In this document: in pieces, positions 1 to 8,460 of the stretch
How the letters are laid out: each line of letters begins with the position of its first letter
Position numbering within the stretch: the stretch's first letter is position 1
From: JBNJFY01 sp051747265
GTDB lineage: Bacteria > Bacteroidota > Rhodothermia > Balneolales > Balneolaceae
NCBI GenBank assembly: GCA_051747265.1
Contig: JBNJFY010000001.1
Coordinates: 248,001-312,000 of the forward strand
DNA length: 64,000 nucleotides
Direction: 5' to 3'
Notes under the pieces: generated by a model
What the model saw: the letters and a program-made list of their open reading frames with translations, nothing else
The model's database searches: none
What the model was told of the DNA's origin: nothing
Position numbers and translations under genes: made by a program

Positions 1-462
1 GGTCATGCTGAAAGTGCCATGCGCACCCTCCAAGAACACCAACTTGATAAGTGGCTGAAGCTGACCACCAAGCCGGTGCTGGGCATCTGTCTGGGGATGC
101 AGCTATTTTATGAATCTTCGGAAGAGGGTGATTCTCAAGGTTTGGGAATAATCCCCGGACAGCTTCGCAAGTTCGACTCTTCGATATATAAAGTTCCACA
201 CATGGGTTGGAATACTATTGACAAGATTAAAGACCATCCCATTTTAGATTCTATCAGCAGTGATCAGCACTTCTATCATGTGCACAGTTATTACGCTCCG
301 GTCAATGAATTCACGGTAGCCAAGGGAAATTACATCACTGAATTTACGACCGTGGTAGCCAGAGATAATTATGTGGGCGTGCAATTTCATCCGGAAAAAT
401 CGGGGCGGATTGGACAACTGTTGCTTCAAAATTTTCTTAAGATGACCCAACAACTGATATAG
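1..462 (+). CDS. hisH: Imidazole glycerol phosphate synthase subunit HisH (5' partial)
   Basis: This is the glutamine amidotransferase half of imidazole glycerol phosphate synthase. It hydrolyses glutamine and channels ammonia to HisF in histidine biosynthesis. The frame is open to base 1 (it reads GHAESAMRTL before any certain start), so roughly the first 50 residues lie outside the window. The class I amidotransferase nucleophile Cys is visible in GICLGMQ, and the His-Glu pair of the triad in QFHPEKSG near the C-terminus; VPHMGWN and FYHVHSYY are typical HisH blocks. Its partner hisF lies about 21 kb downstream and hisA about 7 kb downstream, so this is a dispersed set of his genes. Identification is firm; only the start is missing. 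Confidence 0.96.
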   Translation, partial: GHAESAMRTLQEHQLDKWLKLTTKPVLGICLGMQLFYESSEEGDSQGLGIIPGQLRKFDSSIYKVPHMGWNTIDKIKDHPILDSISSDQHFYHVHSYYAPVNEFTVAKGNYITEFTTVVARDNYVGVQFHPEKSGRIGQLLLQNFLKMTQQLI

Positions 463-600
463 CGGATACAACCGTTTAAATCCATAACAGTCGCCATTCC
501 AGCTTCTCTTTCAATTGTATCTGATTCTATCCGCCTCACCCAGATTGAAAAATCTGCTTTGTAGGGATTTGCCCCACCTAATGCTGCGAACATTTTTAAT

Positions 601-648
601 TTGACCGTTCGTTCAATCTTTATAAATTGGTATTGAACACTCGGTCAA
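601..648. promoter_or_regulatory. Pair of TetR-type operator half-palindromes
   Basis: Two 16-bp sites face each other just before the TetR gene. Site 1 (601-616) reads TTGACCGTTCGTTCAA and site 2 (633-648) reads TTGAACACTCGGTCAA. The reverse complement of site 1 is TTGAACGAACGGTCAA, so both fit TTGAACNNNCGGTCAA. Such imperfect dyads fit a TetR dimer. Site 2 ends 14 bp before the ATG at 663, suited to autorepression and to control of the downstream ABC operon. That the neighbouring TetR binds here is inferred. Confidence 0.62.
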
Positions 649-662
649 TCTTAATAACTGTC

Positions 663-1262
663 ATGTCACCTCGCACCCCCGAACAACTGGAAGAGTTACG
701 GCAACAGCGTCGTTCTGATATTATGGAGGCCGCTATCCAACTGTTTGCGCACCGTGGTTTTGAAGCCACCAGCATCTCGCAGATTGCCAAAAAAGCGGGC
801 ATCTCCAAGGGATTGATCTACAACTATTTCGACGATAAGGAAGCCTTATTGGATGAACTGATTATGGGCTCCATTCAGAAATTGTCGTTTATGTTTGAAT
901 CGCATGAGGTTACCGAGGAGACCGCCGCGGAGATTCTGAAAGCCTACTTGCTGGATATCAAAAATTCGGTGGAAGCGGAACCGGAATATTGGCGATTGTA
1001 TTCACAGATGGGGGTACAACTCATTGACCGAACGGAAGATTTGGAGAAACGCTTTGCTAATGAGTTAGAACAGTACAATAAGAATATGATGGTTATTCTG
1101 GGTTATCTTCAACCAGAAGTCCCCACGAAACGGGCGTTGGCCATGTTTAATGCCACCTTGGATGGGCTCATCCTGCATCAACTGATGAACCCTCATTTTC
1201 CCACCGATGATATCTATGAGCATTTTTATCAACAAATTACCGGATCCACATTAGAGGAGTGA
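663..1262 (+). CDS. TetR/AcrR family transcriptional regulator
   Basis: A one-component repressor of the TetR family, about 199 residues. The N-terminal helix-turn-helix is clear: IMEAAIQLFAHRGFEATS, then ISQIAKKAGISKGLIYNYF around residues 35-55. The C-terminal two thirds form the helical ligand-binding and dimerisation part and name no ligand. I chose the ATG at 663 rather than an in-frame TTG at 627, because the longer start would place the operator-like dyad inside the coding region. The stop overlaps the ribosome binding site of the following LolA-like gene, so the regulator heads the five-gene transport operon and probably controls it and itself. Confidence 0.9.
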   Translation: MSPRTPEQLEELRQQRRSDIMEAAIQLFAHRGFEATSISQIAKKAGISKGLIYNYFDDKEALLDELIMGSIQKLSFMFESHEVTEETAAEILKAYLLDIKNSVEAEPEYWRLYSQMGVQLIDRTEDLEKRFANELEQYNKNMMVILGYLQPEVPTKRALAMFNATLDGLILHQLMNPHFPTDDIYEHFYQQITGSTLEE

Positions 1263-1264
1263 TC

Positions 1265-2062
1265 ATGAAAAGAGTGAATAGGTTTGATCGAAATAGAAAG
1301 CGCGGATACGTAATCTTTTTTGGATTGGTTGTGTTTTTCCTGGTCGGTTCAGTCAACCTTCTTCAAGCTCAAAATCTGACCGCGAAGGAGGTTGTAGAGC
1401 GCGCTGATGATAAATTTCGAGGAGAGAGCTCCATGGCGGAAGTGGAAATGAGCATCATTCGTCCCTCTTGGCAACGTACGATCTCTATGAAAATGTGGTC
1501 GCTGGGTACTGATTACTCCATGGTGTATGTCACCGCTCCGGCCCGTGATGAAGGCACAGCCTATCTGAACCGGGAGAAGGAGATCTGGAACTGGGTGCCT
1601 CGCATCAGCCGCGTGGTGAAGTTACCACCCTCTATGATGTCGCAGTCCTGGATGGGCTCGGATTTTACCAATGACGATCTGGTGGAGCAATCTTCGATAG
1701 TCACCGATTATACTCATTCGTTTGAGGGCGATTCGACGATTTCTGGATACGACTGCTACAAAATAGTTATGCAGCCCAAGCCCAAGGCCGCCGTGGTTTG
1801 GGATAAGGTGGTAGTATGGATTTCCAAACAGGAGTACCTACAGTTGCGCTCTGAGTTCTATGATGAATTCGGTGATTTAATCAATGTTATGGAGGGCTCG
1901 GAGGTCGAAACGCTGGATGGCCGCACGCTGCCCACCAAACTGGCCATGATTCCCCAGGACAAAGAAGGCCACCGCACCGTGCTCAAGTACCACCAGATCA
2001 ACTTCGGCATCGATCTCAACAAAAACTTCTTCACCGTCCAAAATATGAAACGTGTCCAGTAA
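1265..2062 (+). CDS. LolA-like outer-membrane lipoprotein-sorting family protein
   Basis: About 265 residues with an N-terminal signal segment (hydrophobic stretch IFFGLVVFFLVGSVNLLQAQ) and a mature part of the COG2834 / LolA-like fold family. Recognisable blocks are EVEMSIIRP, YLNREKEIWNWVPRISRV, and GSDFTNDDLV. Members are periplasmic and thought to carry lipid or lipoprotein acyl chains. The ATG at 1265 is preceded at good spacing by AGAGGAG (1253-1259), one of the better ribosome sites in the window; an in-frame GTG at 1259 would overlap that site and was rejected. It lies directly after the TetR gene and before two permeases and an ATPase, which suggests a periplasmic shuttle for that ABC system. 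The cargo is unknown. Confidence 0.85.
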   Translation: MKRVNRFDRNRKRGYVIFFGLVVFFLVGSVNLLQAQNLTAKEVVERADDKFRGESSMAEVEMSIIRPSWQRTISMKMWSLGTDYSMVYVTAPARDEGTAYLNREKEIWNWVPRISRVVKLPPSMMSQSWMGSDFTNDDLVEQSSIVTDYTHSFEGDSTISGYDCYKIVMQPKPKAAVVWDKVVVWISKQEYLQLRSEFYDEFGDLINVMEGSEVETLDGRTLPTKLAMIPQDKEGHRTVLKYHQINFGIDLNKNFFTVQNMKRVQ

Positions 2063-2130
2063 ACAGTAGGCAGTGGGCAGTAAGCAATGAGCTGTTGCCT
2101 ACTGTCTACTGCCCACTGTTGACTGTTTTA
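2057..2130. repeat. CAGT-unit inverted-arm element, degenerate copy (B1)
   Basis: A short palindromic element between the LolA-like gene and the first permease. The left arm (about 2060-2090) is built of CAGTAGG/CAGTGGG units; the right arm (about 2093-2130) is its imperfect reverse complement (CTACTGCCCACTGTTGACTG). A CAGTA unit starts one base after the TAA stop at 2060-2062. The units differ from the CAGTGCTT type seen in the larger copies, so membership of that family is probable rather than certain. If transcribed within the operon it would fold into a hairpin. Confidence 0.6.
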
Positions 2131-2152
2131 AAAATGACCTAGATCAGTTTTC

Positions 2153-3373
2153 ATGCTTACATTCAAATTATCGTGGCGAAATATTTGGCGGAATAAGCGG
2201 CGCACGTGGATTACGGTGAGTTCGATCTTGCTGGCGGTGCTGTTATCGGTGGTGACCCGGTCGATGCAGGTGGGTTCATATGATCAAATGATTGCCAACG
2301 CGGTGGGCAGCTATGCGGGATATATCCAGGTGCAACATGAGCAGTATCATGATGAATCCAACCTCAATAACACCTTTTACGCTACGGATAGTCTGTTGCA
2401 ACAAATCGCGGCCATATCCAATGTTGAGCAGGTGGTGCCCCGGATTGAGTCCTTCGCTCTGGCTGCGGGTGATCAAAAAAGCAAAGCAACCATGGTAGTG
2501 GGATTCGATCCTCAGGCAGAAAAAGCCCTCAGTAATCCGGCCAATAAACTAGTTCAAGGTACTTATCCCACTGATCCGGACCATCAGGGTGTCCTAATTT
2601 CCGACAACTTGGCCGAATATTTAAATGTAACCGTATCCGACACGCTGGTACTGTTGGGACAAGGCTACCATGCGATCAGTGCGGCCGGAGCTTATCCCAT
2701 TCAAGGTATTATCGATTTCGGACCTTCACTGGGTAGTCAGTCTATGGTGTTTATGCCCCTGCACACCGCCCAGTTTTTCTTCGGAGCCGATCAGCGGTTG
2801 ACCTCCGCCGCCCTGACCGTTTCCAATATCTCCGAAATTGGTGAGACCACGCAGAAACTGAATACTCGATTGTCCGATCCTCTACAAGCGTTACCTTGGC
2901 AAGAGATCATGCCCGAACTGGTACAAGCCATCGAAGCAGACAGCGGATCGGGTATGATTACCATCTTGGTACTCTATATCGTAGTGGGGTTCGGAATTTT
3001 ATCCACCGTACTAATGATGACCGCCGAACGGCAGTATGAATTTGGGGTGATGGTCAGCATCGGCACCAAACGCATGCGGTTAGCCGGAATGTTGATTACC
3101 GAACTGATTATGATAAGCATCCTGGGTATCAGTTTAGGTTGTCTGGGAAGCCTGCCCATTATCTACTATTTCAATTACAACCCAATTAAACTGGGCGGCG
3201 AAATGGCTGAAATGATGACTGAGTACGGCATGGATCCCATATTACCCTTTTCCGTGGATCCCACTATTCTGCTCAATCAAGCTTTAGTGGTGCTTTTTAT
3301 CATTGCCGTAATCGGGCTTTACCCATTATGGCACGCCTGGAAATTACAACCGTTGGAGGCCATGCACCGATGA
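2153..3373 (+). CDS. ABC transporter permease, FtsX/MacB type (first of two)
   Basis: A 406-residue inner-membrane permease with the MacB/LolC/FtsX layout: one transmembrane helix near residues 18-38, a long periplasmic domain (about 40-265), then three C-terminal helices of the FtsX domain (about 270-290, 315-340, 375-395). The N-terminus WRNIWRNKRRTWITVSS and the C-terminal LYPLWHAWKLQPLEAMH are typical family ends. This type extracts substrates from the outer leaflet of the inner membrane or works mechanically rather than by channelling solutes. It is followed after 43 bp by a second, diverged permease and then the ATPase, so the unit is probably a heterodimer like LolC/LolE. Substrate unknown. 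Confidence 0.9.
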   Translation: MLTFKLSWRNIWRNKRRTWITVSSILLAVLLSVVTRSMQVGSYDQMIANAVGSYAGYIQVQHEQYHDESNLNNTFYATDSLLQQIAAISNVEQVVPRIESFALAAGDQKSKATMVVGFDPQAEKALSNPANKLVQGTYPTDPDHQGVLISDNLAEYLNVTVSDTLVLLGQGYHAISAAGAYPIQGIIDFGPSLGSQSMVFMPLHTAQFFFGADQRLTSAALTVSNISEIGETTQKLNTRLSDPLQALPWQEIMPELVQAIEADSGSGMITILVLYIVVGFGILSTVLMMTAERQYEFGVMVSIGTKRMRLAGMLITELIMISILGISLGCLGSLPIIYYFNYNPIKLGGEMAEMMTEYGMDPILPFSVDPTILLNQALVVLFIIAVIGLYPLWHAWKLQPLEAMHR

Positions 3374-3416
3374 TCGCCTTGGACCTAAATTTTGCACTGA
3401 TAAACAGGGACACACC

Positions 3417-4640
3417 ATGATGATCCCCTCACTAAGTTGGAAAAATGTCTGGCGTAATCCGATTCGCAGTACCGTGGTAATCTGCGCGGTAGTGATCGGA
3501 ACCTGGTCGGGAATTTTCATTTCTGCCTTTTCCGGCGGCATGGTCGAGCAGTACCTACAAAACGAGCTAAATACGTTCACTAGTCATATCCAGTTCCATC
3601 ATCCCAAATATCTGGATGAACGCCTTCCCGAATACGCTATTGATAATCCCGATCAGCTCATGGACCAAATTGCGAAGTACGATTTTGCGCATGCGATATC
3701 CCCGCATACCCTAGCCGATGGACTAGCCATGAGTCCGGCCAATTCCTATGGCGTGACCATAACCGGTATTGATCCGCAGGCCGAATATCAAGTGACTGAT
3801 GTGCACACCTACCTGGAAGAGGGCGAGTACCTAAACGCCGAGCAAAGGCGACCCATTCTGATCGGCCAGGAACTAGCTGAAAAACTCAATTTACGCCTAC
3901 GATCCAAGGTGATCCTCAACTTCCAGGATCTGGAGGAAACCATTACCGGCGGGGCTTTTCGGGTGGCCGGAATTTTCAAAACGCCAAACAGCAAATTCGA
4001 TGAGTCCACCGTTTTTGTACTGGATACGGACCTGAAAGAACATTTGGGAGCCGACTCCGCGTCCCTGACCCATGAGCTACTTATCCGCACGGATCGCTAC
4101 AAACATGCCGAAACCTATGCGGATTCGCTGGCTCAGCAATTTCCCAATCTGGAAGTCCGCAGCTGGGAGACCGTCGCTCCGCATCTGAGTTATGCGAACA
4201 GCTCCATGGATCTCACATTATATATCTTCATCGGAATTCTCATTTTGGCACTGACGCTGGGCATCATCAATACCATGTTGATGGCAGTCATGGAGCGCAG
4301 CCAAGAGCTGGGCATGCTGATGGCGGTAGGCATGAACCGGCCCCATATTTTCCGCATGATTCTCACCGAAACCTTTTATCTCAATTTTGTGGGCGCTCCT
4401 ATCGGCTTACTATTAGGCTGGCTGACCGTCTACTATACCGGCACTTACGGTATTGATCTAAGTGCTTTCAGTGAGGGACTAGCTGCCTATGGCATGAGTA
4501 CGGTTATCCACCCGGCGTTGGATCCCATGTACTATGTGAATATTACCATTATGATTGCGGTAGCTGCCGTCCTTGCCGCGCTCTACCCTGCCTATAAAGC
4601 GCTTTCGCTGAATCCGGTGGAAGCCATTCGCAAACTTTGA
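3417..4640 (+). CDS. ABC transporter permease, FtsX/MacB type (second of two)
   Basis: A 407-residue paralogue of the preceding permease with the same topology: helix at about 18-38, periplasmic domain, and three C-terminal helices (about 268-290, 320-340, 372-392). It starts LSWKNVWRNPIRSTVVI and ends LYPAYKALSLNPVEAIRKL, both typical of LolC/E and MacB permeases. Two adjacent ATGs (3417 and 3420) could serve as start; the first is used. It probably pairs with the upstream permease and the downstream ATPase as one exporter. The periplasmic halves of the two proteins differ clearly, consistent with different roles in cargo handling, as in the LolC/LolE pair. That analogy is an inference. Confidence 0.9.
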   Translation: MMIPSLSWKNVWRNPIRSTVVICAVVIGTWSGIFISAFSGGMVEQYLQNELNTFTSHIQFHHPKYLDERLPEYAIDNPDQLMDQIAKYDFAHAISPHTLADGLAMSPANSYGVTITGIDPQAEYQVTDVHTYLEEGEYLNAEQRRPILIGQELAEKLNLRLRSKVILNFQDLEETITGGAFRVAGIFKTPNSKFDESTVFVLDTDLKEHLGADSASLTHELLIRTDRYKHAETYADSLAQQFPNLEVRSWETVAPHLSYANSSMDLTLYIFIGILILALTLGIINTMLMAVMERSQELGMLMAVGMNRPHIFRMILTETFYLNFVGAPIGLLLGWLTVYYTGTYGIDLSAFSEGLAAYGMSTVIHPALDPMYYVNITIMIAVAAVLAALYPAYKALSLNPVEAIRKL

Positions 4641-4659
4641 TCGTTAAATTGGATCATTT

Positions 4660-5343
4660 ATGGCCATCATAGAAACACACCAGTTATACAAAACTTACAA
4701 CCCGGATACGGTTCCCGTACATGCTGTCAACGGCGTGGACCTGAACGTGGAAAAAGGTGAATTTACCGCTGTGGTAGGCCCCTCCGGATCCGGCAAAACT
4801 ACGCTATTGAACATGATCGGCGGGTTGGATACGCCCACGCAGGGTGATATCTCGGTCAACGGTACCCAATTAGCCTCCCTGAGTGATAAGGAGTTAATTG
4901 ACTATCGGCTCCATCATATCGGTTTTGTGTTCCAGGCATTCAATTTGATTCCGGTTCTTACGGCGCTGGAAAACGTATCCTTTATTCTACAACTCCAGGG
5001 ACGCTCTAAAAAAGAGTGCTATGATCGCAGTATGGCCTTGCTGACCGAAGTCGGTCTGGAAGATCGCGTCAATAATCGCCCTAATGAATTATCCGGTGGC
5101 CAACAACAGCGGGTAGCCGTAGCTCGGGCTCTGGCCCCCCAACCTGATTTTATTCTCGCCGATGAACCCACCGCCAACCTGGATTCGGTTTCCTCGGAAA
5201 ACCTGCTGGATATGATGCTGGAACTCAATCAGCGTGAGGATATGACCTTTATCTTCTCTACCCACGATGAGCGGGTCATCCGGCGTGCCCGGCGGGTAGT
5301 TACCCTGGTGGATGGAAAAATCGACATGGATGAGGTGCGCTGA
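4660..5343 (+). CDS. ABC transporter ATP-binding protein, LolD/MacB type
   Basis: A 227-residue ATPase subunit. Walker A GPSGSGKT is at residues 40-47, the signature LSGGQ at 144-148, and Walker B FILADE at 164-169; the D-loop NLDS and the switch His (STHD) follow. The N-terminal MAIIETHQLYKTY and the QAFNLIPVLTALENV block are typical of the LolD/MacB/FtsE branch that serves FtsX-type permeases. It starts 19 bp after the second permease and stops 4 bp before the ATG of the barrel gene, so one transcript is likely. It should power the two upstream permeases. Confidence 0.94.
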   Translation: MAIIETHQLYKTYNPDTVPVHAVNGVDLNVEKGEFTAVVGPSGSGKTTLLNMIGGLDTPTQGDISVNGTQLASLSDKELIDYRLHHIGFVFQAFNLIPVLTALENVSFILQLQGRSKKECYDRSMALLTEVGLEDRVNNRPNELSGGQQQRVAVARALAPQPDFILADEPTANLDSVSSENLLDMMLELNQREDMTFIFSTHDERVIRRARRVVTLVDGKIDMDEVR

Positions 5344-5347
5344 TAAC

Positions 5348-6532
5348 ATGAGTTATTCTGTTTCCAATCGTTGGATATCTATTTGGGGAGGCATCCTATT
5401 GCCGTTCTTCTTGATCAGTGTAGCATTGGCCCAAGAAAGCAGCTCCCGGTTCAGCTTCGACTACAGTGGTTATATCAAAGAATTGGGACAATTGGCCGTG
5501 GGTTCCAATTTCGATCCGGTGCGCTACGATAACATTCTGCATCACCGGCTGGAAACCGATTGGGATTTTACTTCTGAACTGTCCATGCAGGTGGATGTGC
5601 GAAATCGCCTACTGGCTGGCTACACCGTTGAAAATCAACCGGGGTACGCGGACCTGTTGGCCCAAGATGCCGGTTATGTTGATTTAAGCTGGGTGTGGCT
5701 GGAATCGGATCGCGCGCTGATGCACACGCAAATAGATCGCCTGCAAGCGTCCTGGATCCAGGGGAACTGGGAGGTACACGCCGGACGCCAACGTCTGAAC
5801 TGGAGTCGCACGTTTGTATGGAGTCCCAACGATCTGTTCAACAATTACGCTTACCTGAATTTCGATTACGAAGAGCGTCCGGGCACGGATGCCATCCGCG
5901 CGCAATACAACTGGAGTTATGCCAGCGGCGTGGAATTGGCCTATCAACCTGGAGAGACCTATGAACAAACCGTCTTGGCAGCCATGTGGAAAGGCAATGC
6001 CGGTTCCTACGATCTTCAGGCATTTACCGCTTGGTACCATAACCGGTGGGCCTTGGGAGGTGCCATCAGTGGTTATCTTGGAGATGCCAGCCTGAAAAGC
6101 GAACTTTCTATGTTTAAGGCCGATCCACAGCGCTTCGATCGCCAGATCACGGTCACCGCGACCTTGGGGCTGGATTACATGTTTGCCAACAGCTTGTTTG
6201 TTCGCAGTGAACTGCTCTACAATGGTGGTTATTCTAAAACGCACGCTCCCACCGCGCAACTGTTGCAACCGCCCTCCGCCGACAATCTTTTTGTGAGTAA
6301 AGCAGCCGCATTCCTGGATGCCAGTTACCCGATTCATCCCTTGGTGAACGCTTCGTTTAGCACCATGTTCAGTTTTGACCGATCTCTGTTTATCGTCATC
6401 CCCAGTGCCTCGGTGAGCGTTACGGAAAATCTGGACTTTCTACTTTTATCCCAGATCCTGCAAGGAGAGGTCCTTACCGATGCCACGGCCACCCCAACCT
6501 TATTTTTTGCCCGCCTGACCTGGTCTTATTGA
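5348..6532 (+). CDS. Outer-membrane beta-barrel protein of the ABC cluster
   Basis: About 394 residues with a signal peptide (ISIWGGILLPFFLISVALAQ) and a mature sequence of alternating aromatic and polar strands (for example WEVHAGRQRLNWSRTF), ending in an aromatic strand (FFARLTWSY) as outer-membrane barrels do. It resembles the DUF1302/porin-like barrels often found next to LolA-like and MacB-type genes; I cannot name a precise family. The in-frame ATG at 5312 lies inside the ATPase gene; the ATG at 5348, 4 bp after the ATPase stop, gives a proper signal peptide and is preferred. Context suggests it is the outer-membrane endpoint of the upstream transport system. Confidence 0.75.
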   Translation: MSYSVSNRWISIWGGILLPFFLISVALAQESSSRFSFDYSGYIKELGQLAVGSNFDPVRYDNILHHRLETDWDFTSELSMQVDVRNRLLAGYTVENQPGYADLLAQDAGYVDLSWVWLESDRALMHTQIDRLQASWIQGNWEVHAGRQRLNWSRTFVWSPNDLFNNYAYLNFDYEERPGTDAIRAQYNWSYASGVELAYQPGETYEQTVLAAMWKGNAGSYDLQAFTAWYHNRWALGGAISGYLGDASLKSELSMFKADPQRFDRQITVTATLGLDYMFANSLFVRSELLYNGGYSKTHAPTAQLLQPPSADNLFVSKAAAFLDASYPIHPLVNASFSTMFSFDRSLFIVIPSASVSVTENLDFLLLSQILQGEVLTDATATPTLFFARLTWSY

Positions 6533-6731
6533 TGAACAAGTTCAATTGGTGTTATTAGCGAACCATAGGTCCCCTCCAATAGGAACAAATCAAACAATAC
6601 GAGTTGGAATCATTACTAAATTTAATAATACTTAGATGATCCTGACATCGACCTGCATACATATACTACGAATCTCATATTGATCATGAAGTCAGTCTTA
6701 TGAGAGGCGTACCAACAAAATCAACCATGTT

Positions 6732-7082
6732 ATGAATTACGATATTTCAGAACAGTATAACTGCGTAGTCATCTCTCCCAAGGGTAACGTAATGGGTGGC
6801 CCGGATGCCGAAAAATTTCGGGATGACCTTCACGATCTTATCGAACAGGACAAAAAAGAGGTGATTATTGATCTGAGCAAAGTGAAGTTCATGAACTCTT
6901 CAGGGTTGGGGATTCTCATCGGCGGTTTTACCACCATGAAAAATGCCGGTGGGGAATTGGTGATATGCAATGCCGATCAGAAAATTGAAAGCTTGCTGAT
7001 GATCACCCAACTGGTATCCGTATTTGACCATTATCGCACCTTGGAAGATGCGGTTGCTCATTTTCAAGAGGATATGGATTAA
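6732..7082 (+). CDS. STAS-domain anti-anti-sigma factor-like protein
   Basis: A 116-residue single STAS domain of the SpoIIAA/RsbV type. The phosphorylatable serine block is present (MNSSGLGIL, Ser56 or Ser57), preceded by VIIDLSKVKF. In this family an anti-sigma kinase phosphorylates the Ser and a PP2C-type phosphatase reverses it, controlling release of a partner. No RsbW-like kinase, PP2C phosphatase or sigma factor lies nearby, so the partner must be encoded elsewhere. It is a free-standing gene followed at 7127 by a good terminator. No Shine-Dalgarno sequence is visible before the ATG. Confidence 0.93.
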   Translation: MNYDISEQYNCVVISPKGNVMGGPDAEKFRDDLHDLIEQDKKEVIIDLSKVKFMNSSGLGILIGGFTTMKNAGGELVICNADQKIESLLMITQLVSVFDHYRTLEDAVAHFQEDMD

Positions 7083-7126
7083 ACTGAACCTCACCAGATA
7101 GAACGTATTCTGAGAGAATATCATGT

Positions 7127-7155
7127 AGCCCCAACTTCGCTTGGGGCTTTTTATT
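7127..7155 (+). terminator. Rho-independent terminator of the STAS gene
   Basis: Perfect 8-bp stem AGCCCCAA / TTGGGGCT (7127-7134 and 7141-7148) with a 6-base loop, followed by TTTTATT. It is 45 bp downstream of the STAS stop codon. Confidence 0.9.
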
Positions 7156-7438
7156 GATTAACCATCACTGCCCCAATCCCCCCAGATTGCATGTGATGTC
7201 GTCCAATTGATCGGCCTTGACTACAGATTTAAGCATATCGGCCAATACTTCGCAGACTAATTTTCACTGCTCTTCTATCCACCCGTTCCCCAAGATCGCA
7301 TCCCATCAGATTTATAAAAAGGAAGCTCTCAAAATAGATTTATCTATGACGGAAAAGGGATTGCACCGCTAAAACTATTTCTAAAATTGGTATACTTAGC
7401 CCTTAGCTGAAACTCAATATCAATTCCATTTATTCATA
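7156..7438. other. Intergenic region, possible remnant of a decayed gene
   Basis: No intact gene is seen. On the minus strand, 7165-7263 reads about 33 codons of protein-like sequence (including EVLADMLKSVVKADQLDD) ending in TGA, with a stop just upstream of it. It could be the decayed 3' end of a gene I do not recognise, or chance. The last 60 bp are the AT-rich leader of hisA. Confidence 0.25.
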
Positions 7439-8158
7439 ATGCGCGTTATCCCTGCCATCGATCTTCTCAACGGCCAAGTGGTCCGTCTACACAAAGGTTC
7501 CTATGAAGAGGCCACCATATACAATGACGATCCCCTAGCCGAAGCTCAGCAGTTTAAGGAAGCCGGATTCGACCATATCCACATCGTGGATCTGAACGGA
7601 GCCAAAGAGGGCAAGTTTGTCAACCTAGAGCATATCCAGCGTATTATTGATGAACTGGGCATGAGCGTCCAGACCGGCGGCGGGATCCGCACTTATGAAG
7701 ATGTGCAGCACCTGCTGAATCACGGAATACAGAAATGCGTGTGCTCGTCGATGGTGATTAAAAATCCAGAAGGCTGGACCAAATCATTAAAAAAGCATCC
7801 TAAGAATATGATTATGGGCATGGATCTGAAAGATGGCAAAATGGCCTACAGCGGCTGGCTGGAAACCTCCGATGAATCCCCGGAATCCCTTTTGACCAGT
7901 ATGATTGATCATGGATTACAGGAGGTGTTATGTACGGATATATCCCGTGATGGTACCCTTGAAGGAGTTAACCACCAGTTATATGCGGATTTGATGGAGC
8001 AATTTCCACAGCTGAAATTCATTGCCTCCGGAGGTGTATCCGATGCCCAGGATTTGAAAAAGCTTTCCCAGCAAAACGTATATGGCGTGGTGGTCGGGCG
8101 TGCTTACTACGAGGACAAAATTACCCTAGAAGAGATGAAGCGGTATCACCGAAACTAA
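7439..8158 (+). CDS. hisA: Phosphoribosylformimino-AICAR ribotide isomerase HisA
   Basis: A 239-residue TIM barrel catalysing the Amadori rearrangement of ProFAR to PRFAR, the fourth step of histidine synthesis. The catalytic Asp is in VIPAIDLLNG (Asp8), the second in CTDISRDGTL, and the phosphate-binding loops in QTGGGIR and IASGGVSD. Length is normal for HisA. The ATG at 7439 follows an AT-rich leader without a Shine-Dalgarno sequence, as for hisF and hisIE. It is on the same strand as hisH but separated from it by the ABC cluster and the STAS gene, and from hisF by 13 kb. Confidence 0.96.
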   Translation: MRVIPAIDLLNGQVVRLHKGSYEEATIYNDDPLAEAQQFKEAGFDHIHIVDLNGAKEGKFVNLEHIQRIIDELGMSVQTGGGIRTYEDVQHLLNHGIQKCVCSSMVIKNPEGWTKSLKKHPKNMIMGMDLKDGKMAYSGWLETSDESPESLLTSMIDHGLQEVLCTDISRDGTLEGVNHQLYADLMEQFPQLKFIASGGVSDAQDLKKLSQQNVYGVVVGRAYYEDKITLEEMKRYHRN

Positions 8159-8355
8159 ACCTGTCATCGCATCGCGCTTGCGATTCATAACAGTGTTATA
8201 CCTTGTGATTGGTAAACTAGCTTTAGCTAATTAACCCACTCATTGATTTAGTCAAACCCTTACATCTGAAGCTGTGGTGCATTCTCCAAGCTAATAGCGT
8301 TAAGAAATAGACATTGGGTTTGGAGTGGTTGGTGGATGACTGCGGGATTCACTTT

Positions 8356-8460
8356 GGGGGGATTTCTCGCTATCGCTCGAAATGACAGTTTTTATATTTT
8401 CTGGTGGTGTTTCGCTAAATGCGGGCTCACTGTCATGGCGAGCGGAGCGTGGCCATCCCC
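8356..8460. repeat. Pair of REP-like palindromic units
   Basis: Two related motifs face each other in the 465-bp gene-free stretch after hisA. Unit 1, on the minus strand (8388-8356), begins CTGTCATTTCGAGCGATAGC and ends AATCCCC; unit 2, on the plus strand (8430-8460), begins CTGTCATGGCGAGCGGAGCG and ends CATCCCC. They can pair around a loop of about 40 bases. The rest of 8159-8623 holds no gene that I can support. This GTCATNNCGAGCG motif is a common intergenic repeat type in this part of the bacterial tree and resembles the interior of the 131-bp repeat found elsewhere in the window. Confidence 0.7.

Noticed and set aside
5684..6337. 217-codon frame opposite the outer-membrane barrel gene
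   Set aside because: Antisense shadow; the plus-strand gene has signal peptide, barrel pattern and operon context.
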